In this document: positions 10,690-23,191 of the stretch, piece by piece
Layout of the letters: each line of letters starts with the position of its first letter
Position numbering within the stretch: the first letter of the stretch is position 1
Source of the DNA: Aedes albopictus
Taxonomy: Eukaryota; Arthropoda; Insecta; Diptera; Culicidae
DNA length: 64,000 bases
NCBI RefSeq assembly: GCF_035046485.1
Contig: NC_085137.1
Location: forward strand, 341,486,505-341,550,504
Direction of reading: 5' to 3'
Made by a program: the position numbers and the translations under genes
The notes under the pieces: model-generated
Databases searched by the model: none
What the model was told of the DNA's origin: nothing
Seen by the model: only the letters and a program-made list of their open reading frames with translations

Positions 10690-12163
10690 GGGGTGGTAAA
10701 AGTGGGGCGTTGACTGAAATTGATCTACATATTTATTTGACAATACATTTTAGAGCCATGAACACTGGTAGTGAAAAGCTACCTGAACTGGTGGATGAAT
10801 TCGATGAACGAGCAAAGAAAAGTCTAATAATATCGAAAGCAGGAGCACCTCTTCTTCCTTTCGTACGGTGCAATGGAATCGAATAACTTGTATTGTACAT
10901 AGCACGGTTGTCGATGAAGAAATTCCTCAAACTGATTTTCAACTTACCTAACTCTTGAAAACTGCACAACTGCATTAAAATTTTAACAAGTTTACCTTAT
11001 GGTTGATTGTATCTGTCTGTATCACACGAAACTTTCAAGGTTTAAACACGTGCTCCTTATCAATTTTATTGACTCTCTTGAAGCTGCGGTACGAAGATGC
11101 TTAAAGTGAGCCAAAGTTCCAGCATTTCAAAGACATTTTTCCAAAACACTTGCTCGCCGAACCAGCACAATACCCACTTTGGAAAAGTCGTTTATCTGCA
11201 TGACACCAATCGCAGCCACAACAAAAGAGGAAACTCGAAGCTTCTATCCCCATCGGAAATACATACCTAGTACAGCCAAACGCTGATTCCACACAGGGGA
11301 GACCAACTGGAAAGTTGGTTCTTCCTGTCAAAGCCTCACCACGTCAACGTCACTCTCCGTCCGGCATCGGTTGTTGGTGTTGATGGCTGACCTGGATGCA
11401 CCCTGTGGGCTGCGGCGGTGAGGCTGTAGTGCGGCTTAGGGGGAGGTGTTTCCGAAACTTTCAGTGGCCTGCCAAAGTCGGTGAATGGTTCTTCTCAAAT
11501 TTCAATGTCGGTATATGTAGTTTTTTCTTCTCCTTCGTGTTTGGCAAAAGGATTCCCAAAAACGGAAGGATGGAAATAATGTACTTTTGGGTGGTCTGTG
11601 TTCTTAGAAAATTGTCTGTTAAACGATACGACAACGGATGCGGTTCGGACAGTAGAGAGCTTTTTGTATTGATGACCGACAATTTTGTCGACAAAGCAAA
11701 ACATATTTATTTTGGGGATGTAGAACATGGGAAACATATCAAAAAGAAAGATTTGTCATACATTTTGATTATTCGTGAAAACTTGCCAAACCCAGTTTTA
11801 ACCTGTGGTTTTTAGTTTTGCAAACAGTAGCATTCATAATCAAATTTAATCCAAAAGTAACTATGTACATCACAAATGCTGGTGAATCGTACATTACAAT
11901 TTAGATCCTATTGCGCTTACATATATTCGAAGTAATGATGTTTGCTACTGTTACTCATTTCAAAAAGTACTACTCGCAGAGACTACGACGTGGGGGGTAA
12001 ATGACATTTAGTAATTTAAAGATCTCATTAAACCCAAGAAACTCCTTCCCAGATGTGTAGTGGACGCCAACAGCAACTGAATGTGATTCATCATCCTAGC
12101 AGATGGACATCAAAGAACCCATCTGATACGTGCCTTGGCAAAGATTTCTGTTCGACCCATCTT

Positions 12164-12197
<34 letters not shown>

Positions 12198-13440
12198 ATA
12201 TAACTGGATGAAACACAGTCAGATCACATTTTGCAAATCTTCTTCTCCCGCCAATAAACCGTAATGGGCACTTTAGGGCAGTAAAATTACTTTGTATTCA
12301 CGTCGCCTGTTCGCGTGCTTGTCTAATCGTCTAATCTTCACAGGAAAGGTCACTCAATTTTACCTCGCTTTCTCTTTCTTGGGGACAAAATTGAGAAGTT
12401 CGCAACCCATTTACAATTTTGTACCGGATGTGAAATGTTCCGAAGCGGCTAATGGGTTAACGTTCGATAATGAAAGGGATAACGGCTAATTTGGGGAGAT
12501 TTTCACGGGCCGAAAGGAAACCCGTTCCGGATGATTTAATTAGGGGATGAATCTCACGTTGGATGTAAAACCCTATCCCAGCACAAGAGATTGTATCAGG
12601 ATTGAGCTACAAAGCTTCAGCGCATCATATTCCTCTCACCGAAGCGGATCAGGTTTTCAATTTCTATGCGATTTAAACCCGGTATTGGTCTCAAGAGCTT
12701 TTACTGGCTTTATCTCGGGCAGGCAATCGTAGTTGGTAGCAACTGTAGAAGGTCTACGTCAAATACCGGTGGCAGGGCTTATCCGGAACGAGTCGCGGAG
12801 GAAAATTTTTCACAACGACGTCGGCATTGTGGAGCACTCCATGAGATGTTGTTTTTACTAGTTACTATAGGACAAGTTCATCCTTTGTTGTTATTGCATC
12901 AAATGTTGGAGCTCCGGTAGTAACGTATCGTTCAGTAGCCTTATCCTTGCTTGTTTCTGATGCACTTCTGCTGCTTTTAAGTTTAACAATAGTAAAGCTA
13001 CTGAGATGGAACATTGATTTGTTGGAATCCTTTTATACCATCATGGCATGAATCCATCTTTACTACTTCTAGTATTACTACTTCTAAATAGAAATAACTC
13101 AGAAGTAAAGCCCACACAGTTACTACATTGCTGACATTCTAAAAAAGTTTTTAGACATGTAGTGTTTACGTTTTTAGAACCAGAGTGTATATGCGTGTAA
13201 TGCAAAATTGTCAAAACAAATCTGCTTGCGTAATGTTTAAGATTCTTACAGGAAGTTTAGTGTTCCGCGAAAATGGTACCTCTGGATGATTTACCGAAAG
13301 GCGAATTAAATCAAATAGTTACCTTTATTACCGTGCTAGAGAAAAACAGGGCCAATAAATCAAGCAGATTCCGAGATGATGCTACAAATTCCAGGCGGAC
13401 GTCTATGACTCTGAGAGTTTAATTTTATACTGAAGTATGT
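10690..13440. other. Unassigned DNA
   Basis: I see no gene I can support. A 139-codon frame at 11396-11815 has antisense shadows and no recognisable domain. A CGT microsatellite is listed separately. The remainder is AT-rich without clear element ends. Confidence 0.4.
12164..12196 (+). repeat. (CGT)n microsatellite
   Basis: About eleven uninterrupted CGT/TCG triplets. On either strand this would encode short Ser, Arg, Val, Asp or Thr runs, but no coding frame around it is convincing. Confidence 0.95.
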
Positions 13441-13454
13441 ACACAAGGATTTAC

Positions 13455-14570
13455 CAGAAATTCCATCACGATTTCTTTCTGGAACTTCATTAAAAAAGCC
13501 TTTTAGAATATCTTTCAACGTTTTTTTAGTATTCCTCCTTGAATTCCTTCCAAAGGCTGTTCCGGATTCCTACTTCCAATTACCAATTTTTCTAGATTTT
13601 TCATTGAGAATCTTCCAGTATTCCTGAATTCCGACCGATTGCTCTTGGAGTTTTAACGGATATCATGCAGAATTTATTCCTGGATTTAAACCAGAGATTA
13701 TCCCGATATAGATCCCAGTATTCGTCGTAAGATTCGCTACTGCGATTTCTCCAATAGATTCTCGTGGTATTTTTTCACGGTTTATCCTTGGATTTCCTCT
13801 CTTTCAGAATATTTCTCAGATATTGCCGCGACATTTCTTTTGGAGTTATCTCTCGACTTCTCTTGTCTAATTTTTCACGATTTCTTCCAGTGTTTCTTTC
13901 AGGATTTCCCCAGGACTTCCGGAATATCTTCCAGAGTACTTTCAGTGATCCTTTTGGGCAGGCTTGTCCGCACTGAGCGCATAAAAATTCTGCTCTTTGG
14001 ATTTACACCATCAAGCACATCATAAATTATAAATCTTTTCATCTTATCAGATAGAAGGATGTTGAAATATTGTAAATGTCATCTCGACCTGTCAAAAAAC
14101 CACACCGCAGCGCCGCACGGGCCGTTCAAAGTGAAATTCACTAGAGTGTTTTCACCCGTGTGAAAATCTCTGCGCGCTCCGTGTGGCTCTGTGGTGCGGT
14201 TTTTTGACAGTTCGAAATGACATTTACAATATTTCAACATCCTTCTATCTGATAAGATGAAAAGATCTATAATTTATAATGTGCTTGATGGTGTAAATCC
14301 ATAGAGCAGAATTTCCATCCGCTCAGTGACAAGCCTGCTTTTGGGAGTAGTTCTGCTGAAGCTGTTGTTGATATTACTCATGGCGTTCTTCCAACGATTT
14401 CTTTCAGAAGTTCTCACAGGTTTTCTCTCGAAGTTGTTTCCAGGATTTCTTTCGATGATACTCCTGAGAATTTTCTTAGATTTTTTTTAGGGGATTGCAT
14501 CCACAATTCTTTACGGAATCACTGCCAGAAATTGTTCCAGGATTCAAGGTGTTTCTAACATTTCTTCCTG
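13455..14570 (+). repeat. Degenerate 12-bp repeat block 1 (plus orientation)
   Basis: The DNA is made of variants of a 12-bp word close to GGAATTCCTCCA (seen as ttcctccttgaattcc, ggatttccccaggac, gaattttcttagatt). It is split by the foldback at 13958-14338. The same repeat recurs at 15185-17035, 17660-19030, 45045-47745 and 56865-57975. Confidence 0.7.
13958..14338. mobile_element. Foldback element inside the 12-bp repeat
   Basis: The ~150-bp arms (13958-14115 and 14183-14338) carry gcaggcttgtc, gatttacaccatcaagcac and cttatcagatagaagg in mirror order. The ~70-bp centre is GC-rich (gcgccgcacgggccg). The 12-bp repeat resumes on the right side, so it is an insertion into that block. Confidence 0.75.
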
Positions 14571-14675
14571 GTGTATGTCGTGTTCCGCCGAGGAACCACC
14601 GTCCAAAGGGCCGCCAGAATCCAGCTTACCTTCCTTAATTCCATTTTTTTCTTCCTTCCTCTTACGCGTGACTTA

Positions 14676-14856
14676 TGTCGAATTCGTTTTTGAACCTGGG
14701 TTGGAACTGGATTGGCGGAAAATGTGTAAACAAACAAACGTCAAACAAACTCAAACAAACTTTAGTACAAGCGAAACCGAAGTCGGGTTGGGGTTGAAAC
14801 TGTGATCTCATCCAGTTCCAACCCAGGTTGGAACTGAATCAAAAACGAATTCGACA
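14676..14856. mobile_element. ~181-bp TIR element (tgtcgaattcg ends)
   Basis: The end tgtcgaattcgtttttga at 14676 is mirrored by tcaaaaacgaattcgaca ending at 14856, followed inward by gggttggaactggat / atccagttccaaccc. The centre has repeated caaacaaac words. It is a non-autonomous MITE. Confidence 0.65.
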
Positions 14857-14871
14857 TTAGTCTTACCACAT

Positions 14872-15100
14872 TCGCCGAAAGAATCTAATGTTAACTGAAC
14901 GAAAACAGTTTGCCGCCGCTTTGCTGCACGATAATAATGTTGAACGAATGTGTGTAAAGAAGTGGGATTGTATGATCGACTGAAAGATTGTGGATGTTTT
15001 TATGTGGTCGGTACAGTGCAGGGTAGTAGCACACGAAAATTTGATCGTGCAATCATTCTTTCGGCGGCAAACACTGTTTTCGTTCAGTTAACATTGGGCG
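14872..15100. mobile_element. Foldback pair with gttaactgaacg arms
   Basis: atgttaactgaacgaaaaca...gccgccg (14888-14918) is mirrored by cggcggcaaacactg... ending at 15094, with gccgaaagaat at the outer left and attctttcggc at the inner right. The ~140-bp centre is unique. Confidence 0.6.
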
Positions 15101-15184
15101 CTTCTCTTGAATATTTATCAAGCCCACTTTATGATAATGTCCTATAATTTAAACCATTTACTGTTTACCTAATTGCACAGTGTA

Positions 15185-17035
15185 CTTGTTGGGATTTTCC
15201 AGGAATGTTTTTGGGAATACCTCTTGGGATAACTAAAGAAATGTCTTGTAAGAAACTCCAGGTAATCTATAGGAATGAATCCTTATAAAATCTTGCACAA
15301 AACTTCGGAAATAACTTTCGGAAAAACTCCAAGATATTGGAAGCTGGGACTTTTCGGAAAAAAAAATCTGGGAGTAATCCCTGTCAGAAATATTAAGGAA
15401 ATTCTGGGATAGCCTCTGAAAATTCCGTGGAGGGAATTTCCGAAAGAAATTCATGGAGGAACTACTGTTGAAATCTTACAAAAATTCCAGGAGACACTAA
15501 TAAAAAACGTTCTAGGAACTTCGAATAAATTTTGGCAGGATCTTGCGAAAAACTTTGTGAGCAATACCTGGAAAACCTTTGGAAGAAAATCAAAAAAAGT
15601 ACTCCTGCAGGGACCTAGTGAATAAGTACTGCAGGAATCTTGGAAGATTTCTGGTTGAAATTCAAGGAACAACCCGGAAGGAGCACAACAAAAATCGTCG
15701 TCTCTCTTCCGTTTGCTCTCTTCTTGTCATTGTCGCCGATAAAGTCCTTTCTTTTTCGTTCCGTTACAGATCTGGAGAATTTGTCCCATCACTGTTTCTA
15801 GTATAAGTTAGCAAATAATTAAGTTTTAAACCCATAAATCCCTCCTTCCCAATGTTTTTTATTTTTTTTTTCTTAAACCCTTAACCTCGAAACAGCCGCG
15901 AGTACTTCGGCTTCCCAAACTAACATATTATTAAGGCAGTAATAAATTGTAAAATGTTAAATCAATGTAAAAATAAATGATTTCGGCTCAGTTATGCCCA
16001 TGTGGCGCCGGAGCCTTTCAAATAAACGAATATGTAAAAAAAGCACCAACAAATCTCAAAAGGAATTCTAGGAGCAAATCCGGAAATCTGTATGGAGTGT
16101 TTGGAGAAACTCCTGAAGAAATCCATAAAAACTTCAAAAAAAAAAACCAGAAAAATGCAAGTAAGAAATCGCGGGAAGAATTCTCTAAAGAACTGCGAAA
16201 AGAACTAATGAAGGAACTGCGATTCAAAAATCCTAGATGTCTTTTTGGGTTAAGCGAAGGAGCTTAAAAAGAATCCTTTACGAAATTTCATCAGAAATTT
16301 ATCTGGAAGTTCTTCCTAAAACATTTCCAAGAATTCTTTAAAATACACATAGAACGCGACGCGAGACAGGACGCAACACTTATAGGATTTAAATTGCCTT
16401 TCAAGTCAACCAGTTTTGAGCTCGACGCTGCCCATCGACAGAACGATGTCTGACAGATCGGTAATCATAAATCCTAATAATTTGTAGTTAAAACTATATG
16501 TGTTGTATCCTGTCTCGCGTCGCGTTCTGTGTTTTGCCGAGGTTCTAACGTTCACACACAACCCTAACGAAATTGGAATTCCTTTAAAGATTTCTCCAGA
16601 AATAACACTGAAGATTAAAAGTAAAATCTCTGGATTAATTCCAGGAAAACCACTGAACAAAGTCCTGACGGAATCTCTGCAGACACTTCAAAAGGGATTC
16701 ATGGAAAAATAATATTGATGATCTACTGAAACGACATCTGGTAAAATCAGCAGAAGTATCTGCATGAATTCATGGATAAATGTCTGGAGGAGAGCTTGTA
16801 GAGGTTTCTGTGAAGGTTTCCTGTAGTAATTCCTATAAATCCTGTAGAAATCTACGGATAAATTGCTTTTGGAGTTCCAGGAATACTTTCTAAATAATAA
16901 AAATTCTGGAACTCTTCCAGAACTTTTTAAGCATTTTAAAAGAATTCCCGAAAGCATCATGAACTTTTGCCAGAAATCCCGGTGGAATTTTTTGAAAAAA
17001 AGAAAAAAATCCTGAAAGACTATCCAGGCAGACGT
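15185..17035 (-). repeat. Degenerate 12-bp repeat block 2 (mostly minus orientation)
   Basis: Variants of the complement word (TGGAGGAATTCC: aattcctggagg, gaaattccgg, gaagaaatcc) fill 15185-15680 and 16040-17035. Unassigned DNA lies between, and the MITE at 16346-16531 sits within. Open frames here are repeat-derived. Confidence 0.65.
16346..16531. mobile_element. ~186-bp MITE with GC-rich TIRs
   Basis: The ends cacatagaacgcgacgcgag and ctcgcgtcgcgttctgtg are inverted repeats of ~30 bp that extend through acaggac / gtcctgt-like bases. The GC-rich TIRs contrast with the AT-rich interior. No TSD is obvious. It lies inside block 2 of the 12-bp repeat. Confidence 0.75.
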
Positions 17036-17109
17036 AAAAATTTGAAGTGTTTTTAGGCAAAGTTCGGTTAATTGGCAATTTGAGAGATAAATTTGTGAAA
17101 AAATACCAC

Positions 17110-17223
17110 TTGTTTTGGTGGGATTCGAACTCACGACTTCAAATCGCAGAATCGTAACTTGTTCTGTGGCTTAGTTGGTTAAAGCAGTCGGCATGATCAT
17201 GTCGCGGTGACATCTGCAAAGCA
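17110..17223. mobile_element. tRNA-like SINE pieces, head to head
   Basis: On the minus strand, gagttcgaatcccacca (RC of 17117-17133) is a good box B. On the plus strand, tctgtggcttagttggttaa at 17163 resembles the 5' half of a tRNA (box A). They face each other, so these are two broken tRNA-derived pieces and not one tRNA gene. Confidence 0.4.
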
Positions 17224-17226
17224 TTA

Positions 17227-19504
17227 GGGGGCGTCCATAAATGACGTAGCTTTTTTTAAGCGATTTTTAATACCCCCCTCCCCCCTCGTAGCATTTCGTC
17301 ACAAATTCAGATACCCCCCTCTATAAATGACGTAGCATGTTAAACACCCCACCCCCCCTCAATAAAATTTTCATGTAAAAAAAATTCGAACTTAGTTCTG
17401 ATTGAAATTTTAACTTGCATGTTAATAGAATATTATGAAAAAAAACAATAGCAAGAAAACATTGCCGACTACCAGGTTCAGATCGCCGACATCAAGACCA
17501 TAGGTGCAACCAGTGGAGATTATCACCATAGCTAATGACTCAATAAACCGCCCATCGTTCTGCTTGATGCCGAAGAACCAGAAATTCATGCTCTCAATAT
17601 ACCATAGAAGCTCTTCCGGAGATATTAGTTTGCTCACTAATAAATCTATTAAGAATATCAAATTGGTTTTATTTGAATAAAATTCACCACGACATTCGAA
17701 GGACCCTGCAGGAGTTTCTTCTAAAATTCTTGCAGCAGTTAATTTTGGAATTCCTCGAGAAGTTTCTTTTGAAATTTCCATTTTTGAGAATGTCTCCCTT
17801 TTTAGTTCCTCCAGCACTTCCTTCTAGAATTTCTCCATTAATTTTCTTTGGGAGTCCATTAGAGAATTCCTCCTTATTGTATTCCTTCAGGGGTTCCTTC
17901 AAAGATCCGTTCAATAGTTCATTCCGGAGCCGGCATTTCGACCTCCTTCTGAGATTTCTCCATGAGTTTTCTAAGGTTTTTCCAAAAGTTTATCCAAGGT
18001 TTCCTTCAGGAGTTTTTTCAAGGTTTTCTTCTCCTCTCTTCCACCAGCAGTTTCTTTGGACATCTTTACAGGGATTTTAACCGGAATTTCTTTTGAGATG
18101 CCATCAGAACTTTTTTCTGTGTTTCCTAAAGAAGTTCCTTTCGGGATTCCTGCAGGAGTTCCTTCTTGGTTTCCTTCAAGAATTCACTCAGATATTCATT
18201 CCAAGACCTCGGTAGGTAGCCCCTCCGTCATTCTTTCAAAACCCTCCCAGGAGTTGCTTCTGGGATTCCTCCAGGTGTTCTTTTTTGGATACCGTCAGGA
18301 TTTCTTTCCTGGACTCTTCTGGGATTCCTCGAGGACTTCCTTCTATCCAGGATGTTTTTTTTTCGGGACTCCTCCAGTAACTTTTTCCGGCATCCCTCCT
18401 ATCACTTCATCCAGGATTCCTCCAGGATATCTTAGAATTCTGCGAGGAATCCCTTTACAAATTTCTCCCATAGTTGCTTCTGGAATTCCTCCAGGATTTT
18501 CTTTCTTAGATTTCATCAGGAGGAGTTATTTCCGGGATTCCTTCAGGAATTCTTTACGGGATTCTTTCAATTTTTTCTTTTGTGCTTTCTTCAGAAATTA
18601 AACCAGGAGTTCCTTTTGACAATCAACAAGTATCTCCTTCTAAGATTCTTCCAGAAGTTCATTCAAGATTTCTCTGAAAGCTTCATCTAGATTTGCTCCA
18701 GGTACTCCTCATGGAATATCTTTTGAAATTTATCTATTTCCTTTCAAGATTGTTTTAGGAGTTCCTTCAAAAATTCTTCTGGAAGTTCCTTCAGGGATTC
18801 CTTCTGAAATTCCTCCAGATCCTTATGGAATGTTTTCAGAAGTTTTTTTTTTCTTGAATTCCCAGTAAGAATTCCTGTGGAAATGTTACCCTTCCCCTGT
18901 TGGGGAAACCTATAAAGAACACAATGAGAAATTCCTTACAAAGTTGCTAGAGGAGCTCCTTAAGAAATTATTGGATGAATTCTTCGAGAAAGTCCTGTAG
19001 AAACTATATAAGGAATTCCTGGAATGATGCCGTAATGCCAAAAACTTAGAAAAAAAATCCTTTGCAACCTTAGCGGCGTGCAGTGCCCTATAGCAAGCAG
19101 CAAACTATTGGTCTTGAGAAGCATTTAAGCGAAATTGATTTTTGTCTACAAACACAATACATTATTCTTTACGCAGGATTTCAAAACCACTTTCTCAGAT
19201 ACAGTTGTTGCGTCCGATAGCTGCATGCCTTATGAAATGAAGCCGGCATTTATTTTTTGTTTATCCATTATTTGTTATTTACATTACTGTGAATGGAAAA
19301 AAACATGCAATATTTTTTAGTCACTAGATAATGATAAGTAATGCAAGTAAAATGTTTATTAATTATGAAATATTTTTTTTCAATAGGCCTTGTAGAAAGC
19401 TACGTAGCATATCATAAACCCCTACCCCCTATCGTCACACTTCGTCACAAAATCACAAACACCCCCCTCCCCCCCAAAAAGCTACGTCATTTATGGACGA
19501 CCCC
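17227..19504. mobile_element. 2.28-kb TIR element with TTA target duplication
   Basis: The ends gggggcgtccataaatgacg and cgtcatttatggacgacccc are ~25-bp TIRs, and TTA directly flanks both (17224-17226, 19505-19507). Subterminal C-rich stretches (accccccctc) occur on both sides. A 3-bp TWA-type TSD is characteristic of PIF/Harbinger elements, so that superfamily is the best guess. Most of the inside (17660-19030) is 12-bp repeat; no complete transposase is present. A minus-strand frame at 17422-17817 is partly non-repeat but not recognised. Confidence 0.75.
17660..19030 (+). repeat. Degenerate 12-bp repeat block 3, inside a transposon
   Basis: Variants of ggaattcctccag / ggattccttcag run for ~1.37 kb. 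The 181-codon frame at 18056-18601 is a by-product: its Ile, Pro, Ser, Phe and Gly residues recur with a 4-residue period (GIPAGVPSWFPSR, FSGIPPITSSRIPP). Confidence 0.75.
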
Positions 19505-20097
19505 TTAGCGATGCTCGGCTTCCTGCGCCGCAATACAGCTCAATTCGATAATGTATATGCTATGAAGTCCTCGTACTGTGCCTTAGTACGAAGCGTACTG
19601 GAATACGGAGTTCAAGTCTGGGCACCATACTACGATGTCAATGTCAACCGTATCGAAAATGTCCAGAAACGTTTCATAAGGCATGCTCTACGAAATCTCC
19701 CATAGAACGTCCCGGTTCAACTGCCTCCCTACGAGCAACCATGTGCACTAGTAAGTCTACAACCGCTAGCAAGTCGCAAAGACTTTTCATTTTTGATGTC
19801 ATCAAGGGCAATATCGATTGCACCTCCCTTTTCGAGAACGTAAGAATCTACGCACCTACTCGTCAGCTCCGAAATCGGCAACTATTGTGGATTCCTGGCC
19901 ATCGCACTAACTACGGACAGTTTAATCCGATGGATTTTTGTTGTAGATTGTTTAATCAAGTGTGTGACGTTTTCGATTTTAATATAAGTAAACTAGTTTT
20001 TAAGAATAGGGATATTTTTTTTCAAACAGTGTGTGACAATTTTGTCAGAGATGTAGTAGCAAATAAAATAAAAAATAAAGGAATCGTTTGGGACTAA
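19505..20097 (+). pseudogene. Non-LTR retrotransposon 3' end (RT C-terminal)
   Basis: The translation LAMLGFLRRNTAQFDN, YCALVRSVLEYGVQVWAPYY and RIENVQKRFIRHALRNLP is the characteristic region after the RT thumb in Jockey/I-type LINEs. A stop after NLP (19702-19704) and a frame change lead to KDFSF-like and LFNQVCDVFDFN sequence to about 20097. It is a 5'-truncated, broken copy. Before the TTA-flanked transposon, the codons at 17209-17226 read DICKAL, which fits this frame, so the LINE probably once continued across the insertion. Confidence 0.75.
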
Positions 20098-20408
20098 TCT
20101 CTGACTCTTAGACAAGACTGATGCAATCATCCAACGATCGAGAGCTGTCGTGGTCGTCTTGCAGTAGCTGGGATGGGAAAGGAAGATTAGTTGGAAACCT
20201 AAGAATAGCATAGATATCTCTACGTCTTTTCAGGCCTAGGTATCACGAGAATTTGGGTCTAAGTTGAATGGTTAAGTCCAAATAATGCGTTTGGCTAACA
20301 TTTAGTCACTAATATTTTATAACGATGTACCGAAACAAACTCACCAGATTATGCGAATTACATTGCTGATAGCACCGTTCAACACCAAATTTTGTTTTGG
20401 GATGAGAA

Positions 20409-20761
20409 AAAAATAACAGGGGTTTGGGACCCTAGAAGTGTCATAGTGAAAGAATTTTTGAAAAATATTGGACCGGGCCTTCACAGTTCAAAACCGAAGT
20501 TTGTATGGAGAACATGGGGTGTTCATTTTCTATGTGCATTAGAACGTGCCGTGCATATTTTTAGGCGTTAGACAATAACGAAACTAACCCATATACCGAA
20601 AACGCCTAAAAATATGCACGGCACGTTATAATGCACATATCAATTGAACACCCTAAGTTCTCCATACAAACTTCGGTTTTAAACCGTGAAGGCCCGGTCC
20701 AATATTTTTCAAAAAATCTTTCACTATGACACTTCTAGGGTCCCAAACCCCTGTTATTTTT
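20409..20761. mobile_element. 353-bp foldback element
   Basis: Arms of ~160 bp (20409-20570 and 20600-20761) mirror each other closely, for example aaaaataacaggggtttggg with cccaaacccctgttattttt. The loop is ~30 bp. Its right edge abuts the first base of the large repeat at 20762, so one of the two elements inserted at the end of the other. Confidence 0.8.
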
Positions 20762-23191
20762 GCCTTTCTCGTACACCAAGGTGTACCGAAAGGCTATATA
20801 TTCACTCCAAAAACGAAAATTTGATAGAGCCTCCGGAGGGGTCAAGTCTCATATACCAATCGACTCAGCTCGACGAATTGAGGTGATGTCTGTGTGTGTG
20901 TATGTGTGTGTGTATGTGTGTGTGTGTGTATGTGTGTGTACAAAAAAACTCACATCACTTTTTGGCAGTAAACCTCATCCGATTTCAATGACCGACGGTT
21001 CATTCGACGCGGAATCTGGTCCCATTGTTTCCTATTGAAAATGGTTCGGATCGGTTCCGCCGTTCCGGAGATATGGTCATTTAGGTGTTCCGGAACGGTA
21101 TCCCAGGAAGGGACCAGATATGAAAATGCATCAAACCTATGCATGCGACACATCAAACCACGGCATTTTCGATAACCTGATGAGCGGTAAGCAGAAAAAT
21201 AGTCTAAGACCATATCTGAACCGGTAGTGTTCCGGAACCGGTTCTGGGCATCCCGCTGTAAGTGGCCAAATATACAATTGTACTAAACCCATGCAAGCGA
21301 CACATCAAACCACGGCATTTTAAATGACCTGATGGATAATGAGCAGGAAAATCATCTCAGACCATATCTGAACCGGTAGTGTCCTGAGAAATAGCAATTG
21401 TATATATATGTTAATTTAGTTTTAGTCTTTAAATTCACATTGATAATATGTTTTTTAAGCATTTGAGTGTCTTGTGTGTCCATGCATGATTTCTGTCTGT
21501 ACAATGTATGTTATCTGTCGACTAACGTTTAGTCCCCTATAGTCGGATCGTACACTTCGATGTCGGTCAAGTCAGCAATTCCGTGACTGTATAATTCAAT
21601 AGTTTAGATTAGAAAATAAGATAGCTATTGTAGAGAAATTTCATTGCATGTCTTCTTACCAAATTAGTTTTAGTTGTTGAAATTAGTTCGAACTATGCAG
21701 ATAGGATAAGCTTTCATAGCACATAATTTTCTAGCTAGATTTAAGGACAATTCAATTAGATTTAAGTTAATTTAAATAATCATACTTTTAACTAGCCAGA
21801 CGTTAAGAATTAGAACCTAAATTTATGATTAGAACCAATAGCTGTAAGCACTATATCAATAATTGTTACACCACTGATCACTTTTGGGAGTTAAGCTAAG
21901 TTGTTTTTTTGTTTTAATCCTCTTTCTACCTACATTTGACAGTCATTATTGTTACCTGTCGTAGTGAGTGTGCGATAGTGTTCGGTGTTCAAGGTAGATT
22001 AGGAATAAGGTGCGGTGGCGGCGATAGCCTCGCCAACAGTCATGGTCCATGGCTCATGGAATCAGATCCGGCACCGGATATCCCACCGGAAATTACCAAG
22101 TATAAAAATGAACCAAACCCATACATACGACACATCATATCGCAGATTTTTTGATAATCTAATGAACGGTTAGCAAGAAAATAGCCTTAGATCACATTAG
22201 AGACTAGCTGTTGTGTAGCAGAACCAACGTTCATGTGAAAAATTAAATCGTGGCTTTGTTTAATGGCCTGATAAACATTAGGTATGATCAACAGTGACGA
22301 ATCGGTCTAAGTTCTAATATATGAGAACAAAATATAGACAAAACTAAAGCGATCTCATCAAATCGTACCATTTCAGATTCTTAAAGTGTAAAGTTATAGC
22401 AGGATTGGTCAACGTTGAATGGAAAAATAAGAATTTGATCGCGTAAACAGAAGATGGCGACTGTTTTAAGGAATTTTGAGCTCTAAAACTATTATGTAAA
22501 ATAAGTGTATTTGGTATGGGAAATTTGTTTTGAGTCCACCAGAGTATCCAAAATAGCGGTCCAAAGTCCAAGATAATGGCCCAGTATTCAAGTTAGTGCC
22601 TATTTTATAGGATTTTTAATTCTTGCATTATGGGCATATTTTGAATGAAAATATGTCCAGAATTCAAAATTTGTAATCAGAAAACCCAAGCTGTGCGCTG
22701 TTGGACAAGGTCTGCAATATGACTATAGTTTGAATGGGGAAGAACGCCGGTCTTCGTCCAAAACTGGTAACCAGAAAATCATAAACGACATGCCAAAATT
22801 CAATACGGCGACTATTTTATGTAATTTTAGGTGCAGAGTCCAAAAATGAATACCAGAACATCCAAGATGGTGTCTCAATGTTCAAGATGGCGGTTAGTTT
22901 AGTTGGGGTAGATATCCGGAGTAATAAAATGATGACCGGAAAATCTAAAATGACGTTTCAAAATTTTGAGGCTTCATGACACTTGTTTGGTTTGAGTTTT
23001 GGATCGTTGTCTAATATTTTCTGAATATTGGATGTTATGCTAATATAAAATGTATCCATATTGAGTAGATTTAGCAAGCAGTTTTCATTTTGTATTTATG
23101 TCAATGTCATCAACATGTCGCTCGAGTTTTGTTGAAAGGATATTTTAAAGCACGAGAAAGGCACCATCACCGCTAGGTGGATTAATTAGGG
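20762..23191 (+). mobile_element. Large 'GCCTTTCTCG' repeat, copy 1
   Basis: It begins with a hairpin (gcctttctcgtacacc, aa, ggtgtaccgaaaggc), followed by a TG microsatellite (about 20893-20940), about two units of a 152-bp repeat (anchors agtgt at 21227 and 21379), a ~1.2-kb unique part, and the end caccgctaggtggattaatt. An inverted, longer copy lies at 34381-37851. Both ends contain GCCTTTCTCGT in inverse orientation. No coding frame is recognised and the class is undetermined. Confidence 0.7.

Noticed and set aside
11396..11815. 139-codon open frame on the plus strand
   Set aside because: Two antisense frames overlap it, no domain is visible, and the sequence is Lys/Phe-rich from A and T runs.
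16688..17134. 148-codon minus-strand frame
   Set aside because: Mostly 12-bp repeat followed by a tRNA-like SINE piece; no protein family is recognised.
17422..17660. Non-repeat part of a minus-strand frame inside the TTA element (SPEELLWYIESMNFWFFG)
   Set aside because: Could be a transposase or captured remnant, but no catalytic motif is visible, so no function is given.
18056..18601. 181-codon open frame, the longest simple frame besides the RT
   Set aside because: It is generated by the 12-bp repeat, as shown by its 4-residue period.
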